Part shown: positions 57,336-64,000 of the stretch, piece after piece
How positions within the stretch are numbered: position 1 is the first letter of the stretch
Layout: each line of letters opens with the position of its first letter
Assembly: GCA_905221605.1 (NCBI GenBank)
Contig: CAJNDS010000502.1
Coordinates: forward strand, 142,501-206,500
DNA: 64,000 nucleotides
Reading direction: 5' to 3'
Source: Symbiodinium natans
Taxonomy: Eukaryota > Sar > Dinophyceae > Suessiales > Symbiodiniaceae
Notes under the pieces: generated by a model
What the model was told of the DNA's origin: nothing
Databases searched by the model: none
Seen by the model: the letters and a program-made list of their open reading frames with translations, nothing else
Made by a program: the position numbers and the translations under genes

Positions 57336-57374
57336 GACAGAGACAACTGCTTTGGCCAGCAAGGTGAGCGAGGT

Positions 57375-57672
57375 TCTCGCTGCGTTCCTCGACCTGCAGG
57401 GTCCGTATCACGCAAGTGACGCAATTCAAGATCTATGTAAACTTGACTGCCCCGCGCAGCGGCCGGTTTTCATGTGAACGCACGGACAGTTGAAACCAAA
57501 GACTTGTTTTTTGCCCATACACTGGCAGGACAGCCCACACAGCACGCGGATGCGTGCTATGAGGGCAGAAACCTGCGTTGCTCGACCTGCAGTCCATGTT
57601 GTGCAAATGACGCAGTTTAAGATCCATGCAACTGAACTGTCCCGCGCAGCGGCCGGTTTTCACCATGGACGA
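57375..57672. repeat. Tandem pair, ~188-bp period
   Basis: 57375-57472 and 57563-57660 share CTGCGTT(C/G)CTCGACCTGCAG, then TGACGCA(A/G)TT(C/T)AAGATC, CGCGCAGCGGCCGGTTTTCA. The second copy is followed by a unique GC-rich stretch. Confidence 0.8.
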
Positions 57673-57825
57673 AGACTGGCGCTGCTGGGCCTGCAGCCTC
57701 ACAGGCGCGCCAAGGACTGCCTTCTTGGCAGCCTGCAGGCTTTTGGGCAGCTTGGAGCCACAAAGCCTGCAAGTTGGCTTTCTTGCTACTGGACCTGCGC
57801 TCAGAATGGTCTCCAGTCTTCAAAG

Positions 57826-58085
57826 AGAGGAATTATTCTAAATTCCACGCCCTCAGTTTCTTGTTGTCCTTCGAAGCCTGTGGAAGAGAAGAGTGACGAA
57901 TTATTTTAAATTCCACCTCCCTCAATTTCTTGTCCTTCGAAGGCCTGTAGAAGAGAAGAGAATTATTTTAAATTCCCCCCCTCAGTTTCTTGTTGTCCTT
58001 CGAAGCCTGTAGAAGAGAAGAGTGGAGAATTGTTCTAAATTCCACCCCCTCAATTTCTTGTCCTTCGAAGGCCTGTAATTTCTTT
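57826..58085 (+). repeat. ~62-68-bp tandem repeat, four copies
   Basis: AATT(A/G)TT(C/T)TAAATTCCAC, CCTCA(G/A)TTTCTTGT, CCTTCGAAG(G)CCTGT, AGAAGAGAAGAG recur in order from 57826, 57899, 57959 and 58025. The units alternate in containing TGTTGTCCTT or TGTCCTT, hinting at a two-unit higher-order repeat. Confidence 0.87.
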
Positions 58086-58194
58086 TTTGAAGATGAGAGA
58101 GAAGGGACTTCTTCTAAACTCCACCCCCCCCGAATCTTGTTTTGTTTTTTGATCTCATTTTTGGATCTCATTCTTCGAAACTCAGAGAAGTGAG

Positions 58195-58425
58195 ACTCTG
58201 GAGATCCCCGTCTCTCACCTTCCAAGCCTTCGAAGCCCCCTTCGTCCTCACCTTCGAAGCCTTCGAAGCCCCCTTCGTCCTCACCCTTCGAAGCCGAAGC
58301 CGAAGCCTTCGAAGCCTTCGTCCTCACCTTCGAAGGCTTCGAAGCCTTCAGACCTTCACCCCCCCCCCGTCCCACCCCCCCCCTTCGACCCTTCAACTTC
58401 GAAAACTTCGAAGGCTGCGAAGCCC
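58195..58425 (+). repeat. CCTTCGAAG minisatellite
   Basis: CCTTCGAAGCC words alternate with CCCTTCGTCCTCA and, near 58290, with GCCGAAG words. CTTCGAAG is self-complementary. The word also occurs inside the preceding 62-bp repeat, which may be its source. Confidence 0.85.
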
Positions 58426-58501
58426 CCTTCGCCGAAGGGTCACGGAATTCTGGGGCTCTTTGCAAACAGCTCTCCATTTCGAGCCGTGCTGGTACGTCGG
58501 C

Positions 58502-59350
58502 TCAGTCCTTGTAGTCCCCGGCCGCCGTGTCGGAAATGGAAGCGTCCATCGCATCCGAAGCTCCGTCTGCTGGTTCGGGTGCCTTCTTGCCTCTTTGGCC
58601 CATGCCACCTCGGCGCCCTGCCCGCGATTTCTTCTCATACCCCTTGCTCAGGATGCAAGTTGGGTCGGAGAAGACCGGCACGGGAAGGTCCGGCTCAGCA
58701 CCTTGCACTCCATGGGATGTGTCTCTGCGCCGGTGAGGGCCACCGGCTTCCCCGGACCAGGTCGCCCTACTTCAGCTCACCGGCCGGCCTGTACAACCTG
58801 CGACCCACCTGGCCACTCTCATCCGGGACTTGCACGATCGAATCCAGCATGAAGCAGTTCGAGGCTGTGTCCTCGTCCTGCTTCTTCGTCTCACAAAGTC
58901 GTCGCTCCAGCTCGCGGGTGCGCTCCTTGCGCACGCCAACCTCTTTCCACAAAGCCTGCATCTGACCGAGCGTTACCGACCTCTCCGCCGCAGCCAGGCG
59001 ACTGCGCAGCTCACGGCCCTCCTCCTGCTCTTGGCCTGCACGAGCCGCTCTGCGAGCTGGCAACGAGCGCGGGCATCGGCATCCTGCTGGTACCGAGCCA
59101 CGTGGCGCTTCAGCTTCGCTGCTGAGCCCGACGGCCACTCTTCTCGCAGCAGCTCCGTCTCGGAGAAGCGCTAATAGCGCTCCTCGGCCGCTCCGTGCCG
59201 GAGCAGCGCCTCGGCCAGGAGCTCCGGTCCCGATCTTCTGTGCAGGGTTCTTCAGTTGCCGGGCCTGGGATCCCGCAAGAGAGTCGACCACGAGCTCTTC
59301 GGCGGGCACTGCGCTCCCCTCAACATCGCTTGCTGCGGCTGAAAAAACAG
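58502..59350 (-). pseudogene. Broken coiled-coil protein with a truncated Hint module (module B)
   Basis: Read on minus from a pyrimidine-rich CTGTTTTTTCAG acceptor-like site (59350-59339): AASDVEGSAVPAEELVVDSL, ...QLKNPAQKIGTG. The better reading then shifts frame (PELLAEALLRHGAAEERY, stop TAG at 59171-59173, RFSETELLREEW, LKRHVARYQQDADARARCQL). It shifts back to EGRELRSRLAAAERS and GVRKERTRELERRLCETKKQ, a charged heptad-like coiled coil. Then comes CFMLDSIVQVPDESG, the start of a Hint (hedgehog/intein) fold with its catalytic Cys codon at 58854-58856. The module jumps straight to YRPAGELK, TAG (58767-58769), GDLV, and after another shift to EPDLPVPVFSDPTCILSKGY, ending at TGA 58502. The central Hint block with TxxH is missing. 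Hint domains self-cleave at the first Cys. This copy cannot, judging from the gap and the breaks. Domain call is from memory of the family. Confidence 0.6.
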
Positions 59351-59576
59351 AGGCTTACCTAAGTCCCGGTTTGGGTCATGTAAAGTGGGGCCGCGTGCGC
59401 CGCACTCGAAGCCACTCAAGCGACAAGCCAAGAAGCTTCAGGCACAAGCATGCACGCAGGCATCCGTGCGCTGACCCCCTGGCCTGCACATCGCCGGAGT
59501 CCGTGAATTCACAAAACTTCGATTAAGGCTCCACCCCGCCGTGATCGGGATGGAGACTCTGCCATCCATCATCCTG

Positions 59577-60177
59577 TCATCCGAAGGACCCGGGCCTCCC
59601 TGGCTCCTTCCACCCCCCGACGGATGGGCGGCTTCCTCTTGTGGCCCAAGCTGAGGATGCGGACGGACGGGAGAAGACCGCCACACGAAGGTCCGGCTCG
59701 AAGACGATCTTCAGCAACTGGCAGGCCTCGCGACGAAGGACGACAGTGCTGAGGGCCGCCGCGTCGCCGGAGTCGAGCATCACGGGGTCGCCCGCTGGCC
59801 AGCCGCATGGTAAAGGCTCTCCTCCCCCTCGCCCTTTGGGTCGGCGACCTGCAAATGATCCGGAGTCACCAGCAAAGTTGCGGTGCCCGCCTGCAACTCC
59901 ACGACTTCGCTGGCATCGCAGACCTCCGGCATCTTAGCCACTTCCAGGATCGTGCGTCGTCTCCGGCCACGACCTGTAACCCAAACGGGTCCCTGCCCAT
60001 CAGGAAGAAGTCGGTGCCATAGCTCCGCGTCTTGAAGATGGCGTCGATCATGAAGCAATTCTGTTTTTTTACGGCGTCCGGCTTCACTGAGAACCACGAG
60101 GAGCAGCTCAAGACCGAGGAGGATGCGCTGTCGTCATCCACGCCTGTGAAGCTGTCATGCAAAATCCTTCTGAGCAA
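59577..60177 (-). pseudogene. Broken Hint (hedgehog/intein-type) domain, module A
   Basis: On minus, CFMIDAIFKTRSYGTDFF follows a serine-rich, charged leader. The catalytic Cys codon is at 60055-60057. It continues with GRDPFGLQVVAGDD, shifts frame, and reads TILEVAKMPEVCDASEVVEL, QAGTATLLVTPDHLQVADPK (TPDH near 59855-59866, the TxxH block-B signature of Hint folds). It shifts again to VMLDSGDAAALSTVV and IVFEPDLRVAVFSRPS, the usual C-terminal strand. All expected blocks are therefore present but spread over three frames. Module B lies downstream in the same orientation, so the two probably belonged to one multi-Hint gene. Such Hint proteins are, to my knowledge, numerous in dinoflagellates. 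Confidence 0.65.
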
Positions 60178-60780
60178 AATCTGGTTAACCTGCTGGATTG
60201 TTGGTCACCACAATGGAAGCATCGCGGACGCCAACGAGGCATTGGCTCGGGATCATATGACATTTACTGCACCCTAGGACTGTATGCTTTTGGAGGCAAC
60301 GCCCCTTGCATGTCGAAAGCATCTGCCATGAAAGAAGCATGTGTCGCAGTCAACATTTCTTGCGAGATCGCTTTCCAAATGGAAAATGGACTTCCCTCGC
60401 GGCGACTCTGAACCCTCACATAGGACTCCACCGCGACATGCGGAACATGATTGGCATGCCAAATTATGCGATTGCACTGGGCAGCTTTGCTGGAGGCAAA
60501 GTCTGGATTGAAGATGAACAAGGTGCGTCACCGGACGAAGTTGTATCAAAAAAATTTTCATCAGCTTCGCGGACTGGACATGCACAATCCAGTATCCTTC
60601 AACGCGCGCCGGTTCCACAAAGTCGAGCCACACGTAGGTCACACGTGGGCCATTGCGGCATACACTCCCACTGCTTTCAAACGTTGCTCAAATGAAAATT
60701 GCGAAGAATTGACATCCCTGAGGTTCTCTGTTCCCAGACTCCAGTCTCTGCACGTCGAAACTCTCTACCATAGTCTCTAA
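60157..60780 (+). pseudogene. Broken HxD...H oxygenase-like domain of a dinoflagellate-type element
   Basis: Three plus frames in turn: KHRGRQRGIGSGSY, YCTLGLYAFGGNAP to about 60370; then GKWTSLAATLNPHIGLHRDM, NYAIALGSFAGGKVWIEDEQ to the A7 run at 60548-60554; then NPVSFNARRFHKVEPHVGHT, WAIAAYTP to a stop at 60780. The pattern W(T)SL...HRD...N...LG.F.GG..W.ED...F..R..H...P..G...(h)YTP is one I know from large dinoflagellate retroelement-type polyproteins. It resembles a double-stranded beta-helix 2-oxoglutarate/Fe(II) dioxygenase: HxD at 60429-60437 and the distal His at 60616-60618 would be the metal ligands. The Arg usually expected shortly after the distal His is not at its place (GHTW). 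The two frameshifts make it non-functional. Confidence 0.55.
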
Positions 60781-61672
60781 ATCAAGCGGACTCGACCCAA
60801 TCACTCGAAGAAACTCCGACTCTGCCAGGCCATGGCTCAAAAAGAGTTTACGCATTTTACGGGCACTGTTGACCCTTCCGGGTCTCTCTGCCGCGGCTCA
60901 GGCTGAAGAGGAAGCATCATTTTCATATTTTCTGTGCAGTACAGGGTTGCTTCCAGCACTGACACGGAATTCTGGTTCCACGTGGATGGCAAAGTGCCGA
61001 GTAAGAGCACCGCTGTCCTGGTCACCTTAAGCACCAGGCTTTCGTATGACCCTACCGGGCGTGTTACCAATTGGTTCCCGCGAAGACTCAGGCTTCCACT
61101 CGGAAGGATCAAAGGCCATGAAGACGCGCAAAGCCTCCATGTGCCCCTGACGCTTATCGACCATCAGGTCCAGTCGCTTCTAGCAGCCATGCTTAGAAAT
61201 GTTCGGCGTCCTACCATGACCTTTGGAATGCCCTTCTGCACCTTCCGAAAGAGCGTGCCCCAGCGGCGCTGGGGGTCCCGATAGACGACGCGCTTATTGA
61301 AAAAGTACGCCCGGCAGCTTGGGTGTCTGGCTCTGGCAGTTGGCTGTCCACGTCACAGAAGCTCCTGGCAGCGGCAAGACACGAGCATGTGCTTTCATCG
61401 GAGTTCTCCTCACGGGCATGGCACAGCGCAGCGTCCTCTACACGGCGCATGGAAACGAATCCGTTCGCACCTTTGCGGAAACCGGATGGGCTCTTGACGC
61501 AAAGCTACGACAATGTAAGTGGCTTGGCAGTCCGGCAAGGAAGGATAAGCATCCCCTCCCTTCAATGACAACGCCAAGCTCTTCGCCACCCACGGCGCGG
61601 TGAATCTGCATCTAGGTCACGCCTACTCGGATTTGGCCTTGCCGAATGTCGACTGGCTTTGCGAGACGAAGT

Positions 61673-61752
61673 CCCCCCACCCCCCCCCTCCACCCCCCCT
61701 CCACCCCCTCCCTGAACCCTGAACCCCCTGAACCCTGAACCCTGAACCCTAG
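61673..61752 (-). repeat. C-rich tract and telomere-like (CCCTGAA)n
   Basis: CCCCCCACC and CCTCCACC words, then five CCCTGAA or CCCTAGC heptamers. This is a CCCTAAA variant, here lying within the broken helicase, possibly in an old intron. Confidence 0.75.
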
Positions 61753-61935
61753 CATGTTTCATTGTGGTGAAATTGCTCTTCTTCTTTGTTTGAGACTTGC
61801 CTTGCAAAAGCCAGAGGCGCGACCCCGGCTTCTGCCAAACCCTGGGAAGTGCCATCGCGCTCAAACACGACTCCTGTGGAGGTCACGTGATGCGTCCTAC
61901 GTTTCTTGTGTTTTTTTTGGGTCCTGAAACTGCAC
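61753..61935. other. Unique stretch within the helicase remnant
   Basis: No helicase motif is readable here. Both strands have short frames. Confidence 0.35.
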
Positions 61936-62021
61936 TCAAGTGATGAGACATATGCAGCATTGTTCTTTGATCGGCTCGACAAGTGTCGTCAGAAAAAGAC
62001 CAAGCTTTTCTAGGGACAGGC

Positions 62022-62160
62022 AGATCATAAGGTTGACATTTCGCTGTTCAATGCTGGAAAGTTATTTGACAGGTAGCGACTTGCTCCCACCTCCACCCAT
62101 GCAACCGAAGCCCCAGTCTACTGCCAACATTGAACAGCAGATTGTCAACTTTATGATTTT
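62022..62160. repeat. Inverted duplication of a helicase-like coding fragment
   Basis: ATCATAAGGTTGACAT...GCTGTTCAATGCTGG (62023-62058) is matched in reverse complement by 62122-62158 (ATCATAAAGTTGACAA, then GCTGTTCAATGTTGG), with ~65 bp between. Both arms translate as (D/N)HKVD..LFN(A/V)G in their own direction, so the inverted copy is of the coding fragment itself. Confidence 0.75.
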
Positions 62161-62345
62161 GCGGCTACGGGCATAACCTGTCGGTTGACACTTCACCAAG
62201 AACAACACCGCTCTTGGCAAAATAACACAGCGGTTATGCATCGAAGCAAAAGCTGCACGAAAACCGCCACTTTTAGAGCGTGAACGCGCGAGACCACGAG
62301 CTTCGACGCATACGACGAAACTGCGGGGATTCCACCAGTTCACAA

Positions 62346-62469
62346 TAGATTGCCAAAAACCAGACCCGGAAACCGAAAATCGTAGAGTTGGACCCTTTTT
62401 AAAGAACTAATAATAAGTGTTTTAAAAAAGGTCCAACTTTACGATTTCGGTCTGCTTTTTGGCAATCTA
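62346..62469. mobile_element. Foldback MITE, ~124 bp
   Basis: The left arm begins TAGATTGCCAAAAA and runs through CGTAGAGTTGGACC. The right arm is its near-complement ending TTTTTGGCAATCTA. Each arm is ~50-60 bp with a few mismatches and one indel, around an ~11-bp AT loop. The element begins and ends in TA, which could be a TA target duplication as made by Tc1/mariner-type transposases. It is too small to code for anything. Confidence 0.75.
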
Positions 62470-62499
62470 CTTTGCAACTGTCGCTTTCCCACAGGCTTC

Positions 62500-62745
62500 G
62501 CACACGGGGCTTTGCTTCCCGCCTCACCCCAAATTCTGCGGCTGCATCACAGCCTGCCCACGGTCTTTGATCGACCTGACTGGGCATCACTGGGCTGCAG
62601 CATGGCTGCAGCACCGCCTCCCCGGCTGTTTGCTTCCCACCTCACCCAAAATCCAAGGCTGCAGTACGGCTCTTTGCTTCCCGCCTCAGTCAAGAGGCGG
62701 CACGGCCCGGGCTCTTTGCATCCCAACTCGGGCATTAGGGCTACA
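62500..62745 (+). repeat. Degenerate repeat CTTTGCTTCCCGCCTCACCC
   Basis: CTTTGCTTCCCGCCTCACCC (62510), TTTGCTTCCCACCTCACCC (62629), CTTTGCTTCCCGCCTCAGTC (62672) and CTTTGCATCCCAACTCGGGC (62713), each followed by a loosely similar GGCTGCA or GGCACGG phrase. Confidence 0.7.
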
Positions 62746-63100
62746 ACGTGAGACACTTCCCAGCACGAAGAACACAAAATGAAGCGCCCCGGGACCCCGG
62801 AGCTTCGACATGTATCTCGGCAGAACTTTTACGGCAAAACAACTAAAAGAATGTTCTTTATCAGCTCCAGAAATGCTCGAAAACGCAACACCACGTGGCC
62901 AGTCACACGGATCCATTTTCAGGGTCCGAAAAATTACAGAAAACATAGGACACGTCAGATGACCTCCACAGTTAGAGAAACTTCCGGTTCTAAATGAGAC
63001 TTTGCCGCACGTTCTTTTTGCTATTCTTCGAAATTTTAAGGGAGACTGGAAGACGTAGATCAGCAAGAGGCTTATTTGTTCACACAAGAACAGGGAGAAT
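62746..63100. other. Unique sequence, nothing recognised
   Basis: A 72-codon plus-strand frame (62779-62997) is basic but shows no family. Confidence 0.35.
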
Positions 63101-63478
63101 GGGCCCCCCCCTTTGGGCAAAGGGGGGGCTTAAGCCCCCCTTTAAGCCCCCCGTTAAGCCCCCCTTAAGCCCCCCTTCAAAGGGGTCCCTGCAAAGGGGG
63201 TCCCTTCTGGGGGGGAGGGGGGGGGGGCAAAGGGTCAAAGCCCTTAAGCCCCCCCTTAAGCCCCCCCTTTAAGCCCTCCCTTAAGCCCCCCCTTAAGCCC
63301 CCCTAAGCCCCCCCCGGCCCCCCCTTAAAGCCCCCTTTAAGCCCCCCTTAAAGCCCCCCTTCAAGCCCCCCCTTTCAGCCCCCCCTAAGCCCCCCTTTAA
63401 AACCCCCTTAAAGCCCCCCTTTAAGGCCCCCCCATTTTAGGGCTGAAAGCCCCCCCTTCAAGCCCCTCTTTTTAAGCA
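63101..63478 (+). repeat. C-rich satellite (CCCCCCTTTAAGC)n
   Basis: CCCCCCTTAAGC and CCCCCCTTTAAGC words of 10-13 bp are repeated about two dozen times, with GGGGGG inversions near 63122 and 63205-63228. The runs of C would allow i-motif (or G-quadruplex) folding and make this a difficult region to sequence. Confidence 0.9.
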
Positions 63479-63519
63479 GCCGCAACCAAGCCCCCCTCAG
63501 TGGAGGGTTTAGGCAGCAG

Positions 63520-63975
63520 TTTTTTTTTTTTGGACTGACGCCTCTTTACTACATCAGTAGCACAGTAGGCCGGTCTTGTTGGGCTCGACGTAAAGGGTGA
63601 AACAAAGTCAGCGCACACAATCCGCCAGACACAACAAGCAACCACCAAGCAAACAAACACCAAAGAAACAAAGCGAGCAATCGCGCTGAGCTACTAGATA
63701 CCCCACGGACTCAGTACTCGAGGTCGTCAATGAAGTCCCGGTTCACAAGGCAGCACAGAGCTTGTGGGGGAATCGCAAATTGCGACATTGCCAGATTCTC
63801 AAAACCACCATCATGTAGCCACTGGTGCAACAGCGGTTATTCAAACCGAGGTCAGCAGAAGAGGTTCGGATCACGTACTCGTTGTCAAGGACAGACAACC
63901 GACACTCAATGGCGAAAGGATGTTGCAAGTCAGACTCCCTAGGGGGGATGAAAGATGTGCATATGCCCCATGGTG
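63520..63975 (-). mobile_element. Retroelement 3' end, copy 3
   Basis: T12 at 63520-63531, then GGACTGACGCCTCTTTACTA, CATCAGTAGCACAGTAGGCC: the same terminal block as copies 1 and 2. Read on minus there are ~180 bp of untranslated sequence between the block and a stop at 63711-63713. The CTACATCAGTAG word can form a small hairpin. The 5' part runs toward or past the window end. Confidence 0.7.
63711..63900 (-). pseudogene. Decayed C-terminal frame of retroelement copy 3
   Basis: On minus a 41-codon stretch ends at TGA 63711: PLLHQWLHDGGFENLAMSQF, AIPPQALCCLVNRDFIDDLE, Y. The same frame continues upstream through TAA (63837-63839) and TGA codons, again all one C-to-T step from CAA or CGA, with QRVRDPNLFC between them. 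The ending DFIDDLEY has the same place and character as DYIDFMI in copy 1. A competing frame (63743-63928) is open for 61 codons. I cannot assign a function. Confidence 0.4.
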
Positions 63976-64000
63976 GTCAGCCAGTGGGGACTTAACAGCA

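Larger units (their letters stand above)
60941..62060 (+). pseudogene. Broken SF1 (Upf1/Sen1-type) helicase
   Basis: An acceptor-like TTTTCTGTGCAG ends at 60940. The frame then reads YRVASSTDTEFWFHVDGKVP, VLVTLSTRLSYDPTGRVTNW, LRLPLGRIKGHEDAQSLHVP. After a shift near 61200 it reads HDLWNALLHLPKERAPAALG, VPIDDALIEKVRPAAW. After another it reads EAPGSGKTRACAFIG, a P-loop in which the first Gly of GxxxxGKT is Glu, and SVLYTAHGNESVRTFAE, which fits helicase motif Ia. KLFATHGAVNLHLGHAYSDL and ALPNVDWLCETK follow in another frame at 61574-61672. A possible continuation, DETYAALFFDRLDKCRQKKT, KLF, TAG (62011-62013), GQADHKVDISLFNAGKLF, lies at 61940-62062 beyond C-rich and telomere-like repeats. A GTAAGT donor-like site is at 61515. 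Motifs II to VI are not in view. It follows the oxygenase-like fragment in the same orientation, so they may have been one element or adjacent genes. Confidence 0.55.

Noticed and set aside
1-64000. Dinoflagellate spliced-leader relics (a TTTTGGCTCAAG-type word)
   Set aside because: Read by eye on both strands, I found no match long enough to claim. A computed search allowing mismatches would settle it.

Overview
This window looks like nuclear DNA of a repeat-rich protist, most probably a dinoflagellate (Symbiodiniaceae-like). The grounds are degenerate interstitial telomere repeats of the TTTAGGG type, very low coding density, long G and C homopolymers, and in the last 8 kb protein fragments of kinds I associate with dinoflagellate genomes: Hint domains, an HxD-type oxygenase-like domain, an SF1 helicase and poly(A)-tailed retroelements. 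I ran no similarity search, so the taxonomic call is an inference. I see no rRNA, tRNA, CRISPR or bacterial operon structure. No intact protein gene is convincing: every recognisable coding segment is frameshifted or carries stops.

Layout. 0-2.6 kb: unique sequence with telomere-like heptamers. 2.6-5.6 kb: tandem array of an 888-bp unit. 5.6-6.9 kb: short repeats. 6.9-11.6 kb: array of ~1.7-1.8 kb units with 9-bp minisatellites. 11.6-15.1 kb: mostly unique. 15.22-17.85 kb: an AT-richer segment bounded by ~45-bp inverted repeats and filled with three kinds of foldback array. 17.9-22.9 kb: minisatellites, AT palindromes and a long GA tract. 22.9-30.3 kb: interleaved segmental repeats carrying telomere-like words. 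30.6-31.1 kb: a tandem pair. 34.4-45.6 kb: a mosaic array in which a ~60-bp core recurs about 19 times, with larger blocks duplicated inside it. 48.8-51.3 kb: a recent ~950-bp duplication, identical over nearly all of its length. 53.6-55.2 kb: microsatellites and inverted CGACTTTT-type repeats.

The last 8 kb (56-64 kb) holds most of the coding-like sequence. On the minus strand are three retroelement 3' ends sharing a conserved tail, two of them with a decayed reading frame, and a broken coiled-coil protein with two Hint modules. On the plus strand, divergent from the Hint gene, are a broken oxygenase-like domain and a broken SF1 helicase that runs into C-rich and telomere-like repeats. Two small foldback structures and C-rich satellites follow. 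The in-frame stops I found in these pseudogenes are all of a type C-to-T change could make, which would suit decay by deamination of methylated cytosine, but the ancestral codons are not known.
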